Source: Silicimonas sp.
Lineage (GTDB): Bacteria > Pseudomonadota > Alphaproteobacteria > Rhodobacterales > Rhodobacteraceae
Assembly: GCA_022824315.1 (NCBI GenBank)
Contig: JAJEAC010000138.1
Location: 1-61,883 of the forward strand
Length of the DNA stretch: 61,883 bases
Direction: 5' to 3'
Below, one piece after another: positions 8,661 to 18,209 of this stretch. The translations under genes and the position numbers were made by a program. Below the pieces are notes generated by a model. The model did not search any database. It saw only the letters and a program-made list of their open reading frames with translations, and was not told the origin of the DNA. Numbering within the stretch: the stretch's first letter is position 1; every line of letters starts with the position of its first letter.

Positions 8661-11255
8661 TCAGAACCGCTCCAGCAAGCGCCTCAGGTAGTCACGCTCC
8701 TCTTCCGAGCGTTCCATCTCGCCAGAGCGGCGACGCAGTTCGTCCAGAATCTCGCGAGCCCTTCGCTGAAGGTCATTGCCCTGCAGCAAATGCTCTTCGG
8801 TTCCGAACCGGCTCCCGCGTCCGGAGTCACGCCCCAAGGGATCGCGGTTGGCACCGGGATTGTTCCAGTCGTTGCCGGCACCCTGCTGGCCGGCCTGATT
8901 CTGCCCCTGCTGCGCCATCTGATCGGCCAAATTGCGCATCCCTTCGCGCAGTGCCTCGATCGCGTCGGCCTGGTCTTCCAGCGCACCGGCGAAATCCTCG
9001 TTCCGGAGATCCTCTTCCGCCAGGTCCATCGCGTCTCCGGCTCTTCCGAGCGATTCGCGAGCCGCGTCTCCACCCGGCGTGCCGACGCCTGGCAGGTTCT
9101 GCATCTGCCGATTGAGTTCCTGTCGCAACGCCAGCTGACGGTCTGCGAGGCTGCTCCCGTCGCCCCCCTGCTGCTGGCCCTGCTGTCCGCCCTGACCTTG
9201 CTGCCCGCCCTCACCATGACGCAGTCCTTCGCCGTCACTTCCTTCCCGCCCGAGATTGCCGAGGGACCGGCCCGCCTGGCCGCCGCCACGCTGTTCCTGC
9301 AAGTCGCGAAACGCCTCGTCCGACAACCCTTGCTGCTCGCGCAGGGTCTCGGCCAGACCTTCCATTGCCTGCTGTCCAGGCGATGGCGGGCCGCGAGAGG
9401 CGAAGCTGTTCTCCATCATCCTGCGCAGCTGCTCCAAGAGCTGAGCTGCCTCGGCCATGCGCCCTTGTTCCATCAGTTCCTGCAGCCGGTCGAGGAGAGC
9501 ATCCAGTTCCTGGGGGCCAATCTCCATGGCCTCGCCCTCGGCGAACTGCTGGTTCTGCCCTTCTCCCTGCTGCTCGGCGAGCTGACGAAGGTAGTCCTGG
9601 ATCGCTTCTCGAAGTTCCCGCATCAGGTCCGCGATCTCATCGTCACTCGCGCCGCTTTCCATCGCCTCGGCAAGGCGCTCCTCTGCCCGCCGCAATCGTG
9701 CCAGGGCGTCCGTGAGATCGCCCTCTTCGATCCGCACCGCCAGGTTCCAGAGCGCATCCTCGATCTCCTCGACGGAAGAGTCGTCCAGCCCGTCCAGCGT
9801 TGCCCGCGCTTCCAGGCGCCTGACAATGAACCGGAGCATCATGAAGTCGGTCGCAGAGCGGAATACGCCTTCCGGCTTGTAGGACACGGACCTGAGGACC
9901 TGCGCCACGCGCCCGGCATTCGCCCTGTTCCAGAGAAGGTCGCGTCGCCCCTCGATGATCGCTTTGGCGAGTGGGTCGAAGAACCGCCGCCCCGGCAGGA
10001 TCGCGGACTGCGGCTCGGACACCCCTTGCTGACCGGCATTGTCAAGTGCCGCCAGTTGCGCACGAACGGGCTGATTGGCCCACGGATGGCGCGAAAACTC
10101 GCCGACCACGGTTTCAGTGAATTCGGACCGGTCACCCGCGATCGTCAGCGGCAATTCCAGCATGATCGGTTCGCGTGGCTCGGGATCCAGCGCCAGACCG
10201 TATCGGCGGTCAACCTGCTCTTCGTCGAGATTCAATTCGATCCACCCGCCAACGACTCCATGGTCGTCCCGGGCAGCGAAGGGCGCCTCCATGCGTGCGC
10301 CCTCGCTGCGCGAAACCGGTCCGGCAAATTCTATTTCCGGCGCGAGATCCGCTTCTGCATCCATGGTCCATTCCCGGCCGCCCGGACCGTCGATCCTGAT
10401 CTCGCCGCTTCGGTTGACGTTGAAGCTTTGCGACGGATCGCTTGCCGACGGAACATCCTTGGTTCGGCCCGACACGGTTTCGTGCAGCGTCAGGTCGCCG
10501 ACGCCGCCATAAAGGCGGATCGTCACCAGGCTGCCCTCGGGAACCGCGAGCCAGGCTTGCGTGATGTCATTGAGATACAGGTTTGGTCGTCCGGTATAGT
10601 ACGGCGGCTCGACCCATCCCTCCCAAGAGGACTCCAAGGCCAATGCCTGCTCGTCAAGCATGACTTCGCCCAGGGTGCCGACCTTCAGGAAGGACCCGAA
10701 CAACAGCCCGACCGCAAGGAAGAGAAGCGCGACATAGCGAAGCCCGAACAGGTCAAATCGTGACAGCCTGAGATCTGGCTCAACCGCCCGAGCTTCACCC
10801 AGGCGCCGTGTCATGCGTCCGACATGGGCTTGCCAGATCGCCTCGGATCCGGCGTCGCCGGCACCAATGGCATGCCGGTCAGCAACGGTGGCGATTGGCC
10901 GGCCCGGCAATGTCGCATCGAGCCGGTCAAGCGCCTCCGCGCGCTTCGGGAACCTGAACCGGCGCACGGCAATGCCGAAAGTGACCAGCGCCGCCAGCGT
11001 CACAAGAAGTCCAAGCGCCCACGCCACTTCCAGCAGCAGGATCTCGTGTACGCCAAGCAACAAGGCGGAACACGCAAAGAGCAGCACGGTCCAGAACGGC
11101 CAGAACGCGCGTGCAACGCGCTCGGCAAAAAGGCCAACCAAGGTCAGGACCAGCGGCCGCCTGAGCCGCTGCCCGATCTCCGGAGGAAGTTCGCCTTGAC
11201 CGATCATGGGTCCGGGCTCCTTCTTGGGCCAGGACTTGCCTACCCCTTCAGCCAT
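8661..11255 (-). CDS. TIGR02302 / DUF4175 family membrane-anchored protein
   Basis: A large alphaproteobacterial protein of 864 residues and unknown role, recognised as the TIGR02302 (DUF4175) family by length, architecture and its position after lysA. Two membrane segments occur near residues 48-95 and a third near 175-193, followed by an extracytoplasmic region. The C-terminal third (about 560-800) is rich in Gln, Gly and Glu with long helix-forming stretches, a typical feature of the family. Its ATG at 11255 overlaps the end of lysA by 16 bases, so the two are co-translated. No enzyme motif is visible. A palindrome ACTGTACAGT lies at 8641-8650, just beyond the stop. Confidence 0.85.
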   Translation of the reverse strand: MAEGVGKSWPKKEPGPMIGQGELPPEIGQRLRRPLVLTLVGLFAERVARAFWPFWTVLLFACSALLLGVHEILLLEVAWALGLLVTLAALVTFGIAVRRFRFPKRAEALDRLDATLPGRPIATVADRHAIGAGDAGSEAIWQAHVGRMTRRLGEARAVEPDLRLSRFDLFGLRYVALLFLAVGLLFGSFLKVGTLGEVMLDEQALALESSWEGWVEPPYYTGRPNLYLNDITQAWLAVPEGSLVTIRLYGGVGDLTLHETVSGRTKDVPSASDPSQSFNVNRSGEIRIDGPGGREWTMDAEADLAPEIEFAGPVSRSEGARMEAPFAARDDHGVVGGWIELNLDEEQVDRRYGLALDPEPREPIMLELPLTIAGDRSEFTETVVGEFSRHPWANQPVRAQLAALDNAGQQGVSEPQSAILPGRRFFDPLAKAIIEGRRDLLWNRANAGRVAQVLRSVSYKPEGVFRSATDFMMLRFIVRRLEARATLDGLDDSSVEEIEDALWNLAVRIEEGDLTDALARLRRAEERLAEAMESGASDDEIADLMRELREAIQDYLRQLAEQQGEGQNQQFAEGEAMEIGPQELDALLDRLQELMEQGRMAEAAQLLEQLRRMMENSFASRGPPSPGQQAMEGLAETLREQQGLSDEAFRDLQEQRGGGQAGRSLGNLGREGSDGEGLRHGEGGQQGQGGQQGQQQGGDGSSLADRQLALRQELNRQMQNLPGVGTPGGDAARESLGRAGDAMDLAEEDLRNEDFAGALEDQADAIEALREGMRNLADQMAQQGQNQAGQQGAGNDWNNPGANRDPLGRDSGRGSRFGTEEHLLQGNDLQRRAREILDELRRRSGEMERSEEERDYLRRLLERF

Positions 11256-12511
11256 GGCGGGATGATATCGCGATTGATCATTTCGTCAATTGCCGGGCGC
11301 GGCCGGACCACTGCAAACCGACTTTCGCTGACCAGCACCTCGGGAACCAAGGGCCTGGAATTGTACTCCGAAGCCATTACCGCCCCGTAGGCGCCTGCCG
11401 AGCGGAACGCAACGAGATCTCCTTCCACGAGCGGCGGCAATTTCCGTCCACGCGTGAAGGTGTCGCCGGTTTCGCACACGGGGCCCACGACGTCATATGT
11501 TGCCTGTTCGGAGCCGGGAACGGGCTCGGTCACGGGCACAATGTCGTGATGAGCGCCATACATGGCCGGACGCACCAGGTCGTTCATCGCGGCATCCAGA
11601 ATCAGGAATTCGCGATCCTGGCCGGCCTTGACGTATATGACCGCCGCAACCAGCAATCCCGCGTTTCCGGCAATCAGCCGCCCGGGCTCGATCTCGATCT
11701 CGCAATCCAGATCGCCGACGGTGCGCCTGATCACGTCGCAGTACTCGATCGGAAGCGGTGGCGCGGCATTTGATCGCTCATAGGGAATCCCCAATCCGCC
11801 CCCGAGATCCAGCCGCCGAATGTCATGGCCGTCGGACCGCAGCACACGGGCCAGTTCCGCCACCTTTCCATAGGCCCGCTCGTAGGGACCAAGTTCCGTA
11901 AGCTGCGAGCCGATATGGACGTCGATGCCCACCACATCCAGCCCCGGCAGACCGGCCGCCTCCGCATAGATCTCGCGCGCACGGCTGATGGGAACGCCGA
12001 ACTTGTTCTCAGCCCTGCCGGTGGCGATCTTCTCGTGAGTCCGTGCATCCACATCTGGATTGATCCGAATGGCTATCGGCGCAGTCACTCCGAGCCGAAC
12101 GGCAACTTCGGAGAGCCTTTGCAGTTCGGGTTCGCTTTCGACATTGATCTGCCGAAGACCGCCGGCCAGTGCCAATTCCATTTCGTCCGCGGTCTTTCCC
12201 ACGCCCGAGAAGACAATCCGCTCACCCGGGAAGCCCGCCGCGACGGCCCTCTGGTACTCGCCGCCCGACACGACATCGACGCCCGCGCCAAGTCGAGCCA
12301 TTACCGTGAGCACGGCCTGGTTCGAGTTCGCCTTCATGGCGTAGCAGACAAGGTGGTCCATGTCGGCCATGCCTTCGTCGAACAGACGGTAATGCCGTTC
12401 CAGGGTCGCCGTTGAATAGACATAGAACGGCGTCCCCACCTCCACCGCGATCTCGGGAAGGGGCACGTCCTCGGCGTGCAGGACGCCGTCGCGATAAAGA
12501 AAATGGTCCAT
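11240..12511 (-). CDS. lysA: Diaminopimelate decarboxylase
   Basis: A 423-residue PLP enzyme that decarboxylates meso-diaminopimelate to L-lysine. The PLP lysine is K60 in CYAMKANSN, the glycine-rich phosphate site is LDLGGGLGIPY, and the active-site Cys block CETGDTF is near the C-terminus. The frame is open further upstream, but ATG 12511 gives the conventional start (MDHFLYRDG) and is preceded by a GAGGAAA ribosome site. Its stop overlaps the start of the DUF4175 gene. The argH - small lipoprotein - lysA - DUF4175 order is common in Rhodobacterales; here an osmC-like gene on the other strand interrupts it. Confidence 0.95.
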   Translation of the reverse strand: MDHFLYRDGVLHAEDVPLPEIAVEVGTPFYVYSTATLERHYRLFDEGMADMDHLVCYAMKANSNQAVLTVMARLGAGVDVVSGGEYQRAVAAGFPGERIVFSGVGKTADEMELALAGGLRQINVESEPELQRLSEVAVRLGVTAPIAIRINPDVDARTHEKIATGRAENKFGVPISRAREIYAEAAGLPGLDVVGIDVHIGSQLTELGPYERAYGKVAELARVLRSDGHDIRRLDLGGGLGIPYERSNAAPPLPIEYCDVIRRTVGDLDCEIEIEPGRLIAGNAGLLVAAVIYVKAGQDREFLILDAAMNDLVRPAMYGAHHDIVPVTEPVPGSEQATYDVVGPVCETGDTFTRGRKLPPLVEGDLVAFRSAGAYGAVMASEYNSRPLVPEVLVSESRFAVVRPRPAIDEMINRDIIPPWLKG

Positions 12512-12665
12512 CCGTGTTTCCTCGAGACCCGGCCAATCGTCATACCAGATGCGCATCACGGTGCAACATCCGACCGGAGCGTGGTCGGATTGCAGGGGTC
12601 GCAGAACGAGCATCCGCTACAGGAAGCCGTTGGACATCCGCCGTATCCGGCAACAAAATCGAGCC

Positions 12666-13115
12666 ATGCACGAGTACACTGCCATGATTCGCTGGGCATG
12701 CGAGGGCGATTTCGCGCGTGGCCGTTACTCCCGGGCCCATGACTGGACATTTGACGGCGGTGCCGTCATCCGCGCCTCGCCATCGCCGCTGTCGGTCCCG
12801 CCTCCCTTTTCAGACGCCGCCGCAGTCGATCCGGAAGAGGCCTTCGTGGCTGCGGTCGCGTCATGTCACATGCTCTGGTTTCTGGATCTCGCGCGGCAAG
12901 CCGGGTTGCAGGCGGAATCCTATCGCGATGCGGCCGTCGGCCATATGGAAGGCTCGCCGCACCTATGGATCACCCGCGTCGACCTCCATCCCGAGACCGC
13001 CTGGACGGGAGCGGTCCCGGAGCCCGGGGCGGTCCGCGAGCTCCATCACGCCGCCCACGAGCGCTGCTTCGTTGCCAACTCGATTAAGTCGGACGTCGTG
13101 ATTCACCTGTCGTAG
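12666..13115 (+). CDS. OsmC family protein
   Basis: A 149-residue OsmC/Ohr-family protein, likely a thiol-dependent hydroperoxide reductase in the cytoplasm. The two family cysteines are C67 (VAAVASCHML) and C134 (HERCFVANS), and the C-terminal NSIKSDV...L is the usual last strand. ATG 12666 starts at the canonical MHEY, followed by the first strand. It is transcribed divergently from lysA (154 bases between starts) and convergently with the tiny lipoprotein gene, and breaks the usual lysA-argH neighbourhood. Whether its substrate is organic peroxide is inferred from the family. Confidence 0.85.
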   Translation: MHEYTAMIRWACEGDFARGRYSRAHDWTFDGGAVIRASPSPLSVPPPFSDAAAVDPEEAFVAAVASCHMLWFLDLARQAGLQAESYRDAAVGHMEGSPHLWITRVDLHPETAWTGAVPEPGAVRELHHAAHERCFVANSIKSDVVIHLS

Positions 13116-13231
13116 GGTTCCGCGAGACAGACTCCCGCACATCACGAATTCCACCGAAACGGGAGCCATGCTGCCGCTCCGGCCAACAAGGGACTGCCGA
13201 GCCGGAACGAACGCCCGGCCCTGCATGCTCG

Positions 13232-13360
13232 TCAGAGCCTCCCAACAATGCCGATTCTTGCCTCTCCCGCGACGCTGACGCCCTCTCCTTTCGGGTGGGG
13301 AGGACCGTCCACGCCACATGCGCAAAGCGCCAGAACGACGAGGAGCGCCAGCCACTTCAC
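13232..13360 (-). CDS. Small lipoprotein of the argH-lysA region
   Basis: A 42-residue lipoprotein starting at GTG 13360. It has a short positively charged start (VKW), a hydrophobic stretch and the lipobox LCAC with the lipidated Cys at residue 15, followed by GVDGPPHP and a GEARIG segment. This CGxxGPPxxP pattern and the position between argH and lysA match a tiny LptM-like lipoprotein found in Rhodobacterales. It starts 137 bases after the argH stop on the same strand. Function is unproven; LptM-type proteins assist the LPS translocon. The Cys before Ala in the lipobox is unusual. Confidence 0.6.
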   Translation of the reverse strand: MKWLALLVVLALCACGVDGPPHPKGEGVSVAGEARIGIVGRL

Positions 13361-13497
13361 CGCAACGCCCGGGCCGTCCGCTTGCGCCGAAGCCGTAGGG
13401 CCGAGACTGACCCCGAGGGGATCGACCCCCGCAACATTCCAAGACACCGGGTTCTGTCGCGTCGCGACGCGGATTGGCGCTCGCCGTGCCCATCCGC

Positions 13498-14886
13498 TCA
13501 CGACAGCCGCTCCTGCCACAGCGCGACCTGCTCGCGCACTCGCTCAGGCGCCGTTCCCCCGTAGGATGTGCGGCTCCGAACCGAGTTGCCCGTTCCCAGC
13601 ACGTCCCGGACTTGCTCCGTGATCGCCTCGTGAACGGACGTCAACTGATCGAGCGTCAAATCCTGCAGACCCTTGTTTTCGGCTTCCGCAATCGCCACCA
13701 GCCTTCCGGCCACGTGATGCGCCTCCCGAAACGGCAGGCCCGCCGCCCGCACCAGCCAGTCGGCAAGGTCGGTGGACGTCGAAAAACCGGACGAGGCCGC
13801 AGCGTTAAGGGCATCCGGGTCGGCCGACATGTCCCGCACCATGCCTTCCATCGCCGCCAGCACCAGCATCAGCGAATCCGCGGCGTCGAAGACCTGCTCC
13901 TTGTCTTCCTGCAGGTCCTTTGAATAGGCCAATGCGAGACCTTTCATGACGGTGAATAGACCCACGGCGCTCCCGAGGATGCGCCCGGTCTTTGCCCGCA
14001 CAAGCTCGGCCGCATCCGGATTCCTTTTCTGTGGCATGATCGACGAGCCGGTCGAAAAGCGGTCCGAAAGCGAGATGAACCGGAACTGCGCACTCGACCA
14101 TATCACGATTTCCTCGGCCAGCCGGCTGAGGTGCATTGCCACGATGGCGCTCGCCGCCAGGAACTCCAACGCGAAATCCCGATCCGCCACGGCGTCCAGC
14201 GAATTCGCCATCGGCCGATCAAAGCCGAGCGCACTCGCCGTTGCATCCCTGTCGATCGGAAAGGACGTTCCTGCCAAGGCGCAGGCCCCGAGCGGGCTCT
14301 CGTTCATCCGCGTCCGCGCGTCCGCAAGCCTCGAAGCGTCTCGGTCCAACATTTCAACATAGGCCATCATGTGATGGCCCCACGTCACAGGTTGTGCCGT
14401 CTGCAGATGCGTGAACCCGGGCATCACCCAGTCCGCACCAGCTTCGGCCTGGTCAACGAGCGCCTGCTGCAGCGCCCTGATGCCCGAAATTGCCGCATCG
14501 CATTGGTCCCGCACCCAAAGCCGCAGGTCGGTCGCGACCTGGTCATTCCGGCTCCGCGCGGTATGAAGCCGTCCCGCAGGCGCACCGATCAATTCATGCA
14601 GGCGCGACTCGATGTTCATGTGGATGTCTTCAAGCGCAGCCTGGAACCGGAACGTTCCGGTGTCAATCTCTGACAACACCGTGAGCAGGCCTTCACGGAT
14701 CGCCTTTGCATCGCTATCCGTGATGATGTCCGTTGCGGCAAGCATCGCTGCGTGGGCGAGCGAACCCTCGATGTCGTGTCGCGCCAACCGCTGGTCGAAT
14801 CCGATGGAAGCGTTGATCGCTTCCATGATCGCATCCGGACCGGCGCCAAAGCGTCCGCCCCACATCTTGTTCGCGCTGTCAGTCAT
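13498..14886 (-). CDS. argH: Argininosuccinate lyase
   Basis: A 462-residue enzyme of the fumarase/aspartase superfamily that splits argininosuccinate into arginine and fumarate in the last step of arginine synthesis. The superfamily signature [12 protein letters not shown] lies near residue 280 and carries the catalytic Ser; [12 protein letters not shown] and [12 protein letters not shown] are further substrate-binding blocks. Length is normal. Its ATG is only 21 bases from the divergent TlpA-type start, and the palindrome CTCCGGAG (14892-14899) in that gap supplies a GGAG ribosome site to both genes. Confidence 0.96.
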   Translation of the reverse strand: MTDSANKMWGGRFGAGPDAIMEAINASIGFDQRLARHDIEGSLAHAAMLAATDIITDSDAKAIREGLLTVLSEIDTGTFRFQAALEDIHMNIESRLHELIGAPAGRLHTARSRNDQVATDLRLWVRDQCDAAISGIRALQQALVDQAEAGADWVMPGFTHLQTAQPVTWGHHMMAYVEMLDRDASRLADARTRMNESPLGACALAGTSFPIDRDATASALGFDRPMANSLDAVADRDFALEFLAASAIVAMHLSRLAEEIVIWSSAQFRFISLSDRFSTGSSIMPQKRNPDAAELVRAKTGRILGSAVGLFTVMKGLALAYSKDLQEDKEQVFDAADSLMLVLAAMEGMVRDMSADPDALNAAASSGFSTSTDLADWLVRAAGLPFREAHHVAGRLVAIAEAENKGLQDLTLDQLTSVHEAITEQVRDVLGTGNSVRSRTSYGGTAPERVREQVALWQERLS

Positions 14887-14891
14887 CTGGT

Positions 14892-14899
14892 CTCCGGAG
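14892..14899. promoter_or_regulatory. Palindromic shared Shine-Dalgarno between argH and tlpA-type gene
   Basis: CTCCGGAG reads the same on both strands and places GGAG at workable distance from argH ATG (14886, minus) and from the thioredoxin gene ATG (14908, plus). Only 21 bases separate the two start codons, so each promoter must lie inside the other gene. The sequence is directly visible; its double use is inferred. Confidence 0.6.
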
Positions 14900-14907
14900 G
14901 GAGTTCA

Positions 14908-15465
14908 ATGTCCCGTTTTCTTGCCGTTCTCTACACGTGCCTTGCGTTCGCTGCAAACCACGCCATTGCCGACATCGGCAAGCTCGAGGATCTGCGCGAG
15001 GGAACGATGAGAAAGCTCGTCTTCTCGGAACCGAGTGCCGTGCCCGACACCGCCTTCACCGACCCGGAGGGTGGCGCGCATCAGCTGTCGGACTTCAACG
15101 GCAAGATCGTGCTCGTCAATTTCTGGGCCACGTGGTGTGCGCCGTGCCGCAAGGAAATGCCCATGCTGTCCGAACTGCAGCGCGAGTTCGGCGGCGAGCG
15201 GTTCGAAGTCGTGACCATTGCCACGGGGCGGAATTCGATTCCGGGCATCCGCAGGTTCTTCCAGGAGACAGGTGCCGACAATCTCCCGCTTTTTCTCGAT
15301 CCAAGACAGAAACTCGCCCGCAGCATGGCGGTTCTCGGCCTCCCAGCCACCGTGATCCTGGACATGGACGGCAGGGAGATCGCCCGGATGCGCGGGGACG
15401 CCGAATGGTACGGCGAAAGTGCCCGGGCGATCATCCGGGCCTTGATCGAAGCCAGTCAAGAATAG
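14908..15465 (+). CDS. TlpA-type thiol:disulfide protein (thioredoxin-like)
   Basis: A 185-residue periplasmic thioredoxin-like protein. A signal peptide covers about residues 1-21. The active site is WCAPC (C77, C80) inside VNFWATWCAPC, and the cis-Pro motif is GLPATVI. It belongs to the TlpA/ResA-like AhpC-TSA/redoxin group that reduces disulfides of exported proteins such as apocytochrome c. The frame is open upstream into the argH antisense strand, but ATG 14908 gives the signal peptide and has CGGAGGG upstream. The same divergent pairing with argH is frequent in Rhodobacterales. The target protein is unknown. Confidence 0.9.
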   Translation: MSRFLAVLYTCLAFAANHAIADIGKLEDLREGTMRKLVFSEPSAVPDTAFTDPEGGAHQLSDFNGKIVLVNFWATWCAPCRKEMPMLSELQREFGGERFEVVTIATGRNSIPGIRRFFQETGADNLPLFLDPRQKLARSMAVLGLPATVILDMDGREIARMRGDAEWYGESARAIIRALIEASQE

Positions 15466-15580
15466 AGGCCCGACCCTTCAAGGCGATGATCCTGTCGCCA
15501 AAGTCGCGAAGCCCTCTGGTCCCGTTCACTTGCATCGGATAATCTGGCGAGAACCGCACCCTTCCCAGGAGGACACCTGA

Positions 15581-16954
15581 ATGAACATTGTTCCGAACGA
15601 CCTCGCCGACGTGATCGAAGCCGACCGCGCGCACATCTGGCATCACCTGATGCAGCACAAGCCGCTGGAGACATCCGATCCCCGCGTCATGGTCGAAGGC
15701 AAGGGCGTGCGCGTCTGGGACGCGGCTGGAAGCGAGTACATCGACGCGGTCTCTGGCGGTGTTTGGACCGTAAATGTCGGCTATGGCCGCGAACGCATTG
15801 CCAACGCCATTCGAGACCAGCTTGTTCAGATTCCGTATTTCGCCGGCAGTGCGGGGTCGATCCCCGGCGCGAATTTCGCCAGGAAGCTGATCGGGGTGAT
15901 GCCCGGCCTGACCCGCGTCTATTATGCAAATTCCGGTTCCGAGGCGAACGAGAAGGTCTTCAAGATGGTGCGCCAGATCGCGCACAAGAAATACGGCGGC
16001 AAGAAGCACAAGATCCTCTTTCGAGAACGCGACTATCACGGCACGACAATCACCTGCCTCTCCGCGGGCGGACAACCGGAGCGGAATGCCCAGTACGGCC
16101 CGTTTACGCCCGGCTTCGTGGAAGTGCCGCACTGTCTCGAGTACCGTGCCCAGGTCGAAACCGAAAACTATGGCGAGTGGGCGGCAGAGCAGGTCGAAGA
16201 AGTCATCCTTCGCGAGGGCCCGGACACCGTGGGCGCGCTGTGCCTCGAACCCGTGACCGCAGGTGGGGGCGTCATACCCCCGCCGGAAGGATACTGGGAA
16301 CGGATCCAGGAAATCTGCAGGAAGCATGACGTCCTGCTTCATATCGACGAGGTCGTCTGCGGCGTCGGACGCACCGGAACATGGTTCGGCTACCAGCACT
16401 TCGGCATCAAGCCCGACTTCGTGACCATGGCCAAGGGCGTGGCCTCGGGCTATGCCGCGATCGCCTGCATGGTCACGACCGATGAGGTCTTTGCCATGTT
16501 CAAGGACGATGCCGACGACCCCATGAACTATTTCCGAGACATCTCGACCTTTGGCGGCTGCACAGCCGGACCGGCCGCAGCGCTCGAAAACGTCGCGATC
16601 ATCGAGGAAGAGGACCTCCTCGACAACACCACGCAGATGGGTGCGCGCCTCATCGACAACCTGCACTCGCTTCAGGAAAGGCACCGCGTCATTGGCGACG
16701 TGCGCGGCAAGGGGCTGTTCTGCGGGGCCGAACTCGTTGCCGACCGCGTGACCAAGGATCCGGTCGACGAGAAGACGGTCCTCGCAGTCGTCGCGGACTG
16801 CGCGGCGCAAGGCGTCATCATCGGCGCAACCAACCGCTCGCTGCCCGGGCTCAACAACACGCTTTGCTTCTCACCCCCGCTGATCTCGACCGCCGACGAC
16901 ATCGACCGGATCACTGCTGCAGTGGACAAGGCACTGACCAAGATGTTCTCCTGA
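15581..16954 (+). CDS. tpa: Taurine--pyruvate aminotransferase (class III)
   Basis: A 457-residue PLP aminotransferase that would convert taurine and pyruvate to sulfoacetaldehyde and alanine. The family features are SGSEANEKVFKMVRQ (PLP phosphate binding), HIDEVVCGVGRTG (PLP-ring Asp) and TMAKGVASGYA with the PLP lysine near 284. The N-terminal WHHLMQHKP and VSGGVWTVNVGYGRE blocks closely resemble Tpa of taurine-degrading Rhodobacterales. AGGAGG precedes ATG 15581. Neither sulfoacetaldehyde acetyltransferase nor a taurine transporter is adjacent, so the enzyme stands alone here; another omega-amino acid substrate remains possible. Confidence 0.88.
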   Translation: MNIVPNDLADVIEADRAHIWHHLMQHKPLETSDPRVMVEGKGVRVWDAAGSEYIDAVSGGVWTVNVGYGRERIANAIRDQLVQIPYFAGSAGSIPGANFARKLIGVMPGLTRVYYANSGSEANEKVFKMVRQIAHKKYGGKKHKILFRERDYHGTTITCLSAGGQPERNAQYGPFTPGFVEVPHCLEYRAQVETENYGEWAAEQVEEVILREGPDTVGALCLEPVTAGGGVIPPPEGYWERIQEICRKHDVLLHIDEVVCGVGRTGTWFGYQHFGIKPDFVTMAKGVASGYAAIACMVTTDEVFAMFKDDADDPMNYFRDISTFGGCTAGPAAALENVAIIEEEDLLDNTTQMGARLIDNLHSLQERHRVIGDVRGKGLFCGAELVADRVTKDPVDEKTVLAVVADCAAQGVIIGATNRSLPGLNNTLCFSPPLISTADDIDRITAAVDKALTKMFS

Positions 16955-17036
16955 GATCCGCCGGAACGGAACGGCAGGCGAGCCGCATGCTTCCGGGCCC
17001 AAAACATGGCCGGCCGCGGTCAGCGTCCGGCTGCGG

Positions 17037-18209
17037 TCAGAGCAGGTCGAGAAGCTCCAGTGTCGGCCAGGCATCCGCCGGCAAACCGAGACGCACCTGT
17101 TCATTCTGCACCGCGCTGCGGGTCTTGGCACCGAGGATGCCGTCTATGCCGCCGACGTCATGGCCACGAGCTTCGAGTCGTTCCTGCAATGCCTTGACCT
17201 GGCCCTCGTCAAGCGCCGTGCCTGGCTCACCCGCATCGTAGACCGGCGCCCCTTCGAGGCGCATCGCGAAGTGGGCGGCGGTGATCACGTAGACGAAGCT
17301 CTTGTTCCACTCCAGGAACACTTTGAAGTTCGGATAGATCATGAAGGCGGGCCCGTTCCGGCCCTGGGGCAGCAATATCGCCGCTTCCAGATCCGGCGCG
17401 GCCAGCCTTCCCGATCTCGGCCTGACCCCGGCCGCCATCCAGTCGGACGCGCGTTTCCAATTCTCGAAACCGGTCTCGGACCAGTCGAAGCGCGCCGGCA
17501 TCCGGACTTCCTGCATCCAGGGCTGGTTCTTTCGCCAGCCGAGGTTGATGAGCATTCTGGCACCCGAAACCAGTGCGTCCGCAGGAGACCCTTTCAAGTC
17601 GATCTTTCCGTCGCCGTCCCCGTCGGCGCCGTTGAGCAGAATGTCTTCGGGCAGCATTTGGACCATTCCGATTTCGCCGGCCCATGCGCCCGTGGTGTTG
17701 ACAGGGTCCAGGCCGCCTCGCTCGAACAGTTCGATTGCGGCCAGGACCTGAGGTCGGAACAGTTCCGGCCGCCTGCAATCATGGGCAAGCGTGACCAGCG
17801 AATTGACCGTATTGAAATCGCCCTGAACGACGCCGAAATCGGTCTCGAAGCCCCAAAACGCAAGCAGTACGCCTCGGGAAACGCCGTACTCGCGTTCGAT
17901 TCGGTCAAAGACGTGCGCCCATTTCCTGGCGTTCTCCGATCCATGGTGAAGCCTGTGCTGGCTGATCAGGCGCCCGGAAAACTCGATGAAGGGAATCTGG
18001 AATATCCCCTGCGCCCGGTCTGCCCGGATGACCTTCGGGTCGTGGGCCACGTGTTCCAGGAATCGACCAACCACCTGCTCCGAATGGCCATTTCCCATTG
18101 CCTCGTCCCTGATGCCGTCAATGAATGCATCGAATGGCCCCCCGCACGGCTGGGCGCTGGCAGATGCAGCGCCAAGAAGAATGCTGACATAGGCAATGAG
18201 TGTCTTCAC
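17037..18209 (-). CDS. Lytic murein transglycosylase (MltB family) with peptidoglycan-binding domain
   Basis: A 390-residue periplasmic enzyme that cleaves peptidoglycan with formation of 1,6-anhydro-muramic ends. A signal peptide covers residues 1-19 (ASASAQ). The SLT_2/MltB domain carries the catalytic Glu122 in FWGFETDFG, and GMVQMLPEDIL and the Ca-loop-like DGDGDGKIDL follow, as in MltB. The last 60 residues form a PG_binding_1 repeat (VKALQERLEARG...GILGAKTRSAVQ). Because the signal ends without a lipobox, it is probably soluble like Slt35-type homologues. It is convergent with the aminotransferase gene. Confidence 0.92.
   Translation of the reverse strand: MKTLIAYVSILLGAASASAQPCGGPFDAFIDGIRDEAMGNGHSEQVVGRFLEHVAHDPKVIRADRAQGIFQIPFIEFSGRLISQHRLHHGSENARKWAHVFDRIEREYGVSRGVLLAFWGFETDFGVVQGDFNTVNSLVTLAHDCRRPELFRPQVLAAIELFERGGLDPVNTTGAWAGEIGMVQMLPEDILLNGADGDGDGKIDLKGSPADALVSGARMLINLGWRKNQPWMQEVRMPARFDWSETGFENWKRASDWMAAGVRPRSGRLAAPDLEAAILLPQGRNGPAFMIYPNFKVFLEWNKSFVYVITAAHFAMRLEGAPVYDAGEPGTALDEGQVKALQERLEARGHDVGGIDGILGAKTRSAVQNEQVRLGLPADAWPTLELLDLL

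Noticed and set aside
8790..10763. 657-codon plus-strand frame opposite the DUF4175 gene
   Set aside because: No motif or ribosome site, and it lies antisense to a well-supported family protein co-transcribed with lysA.
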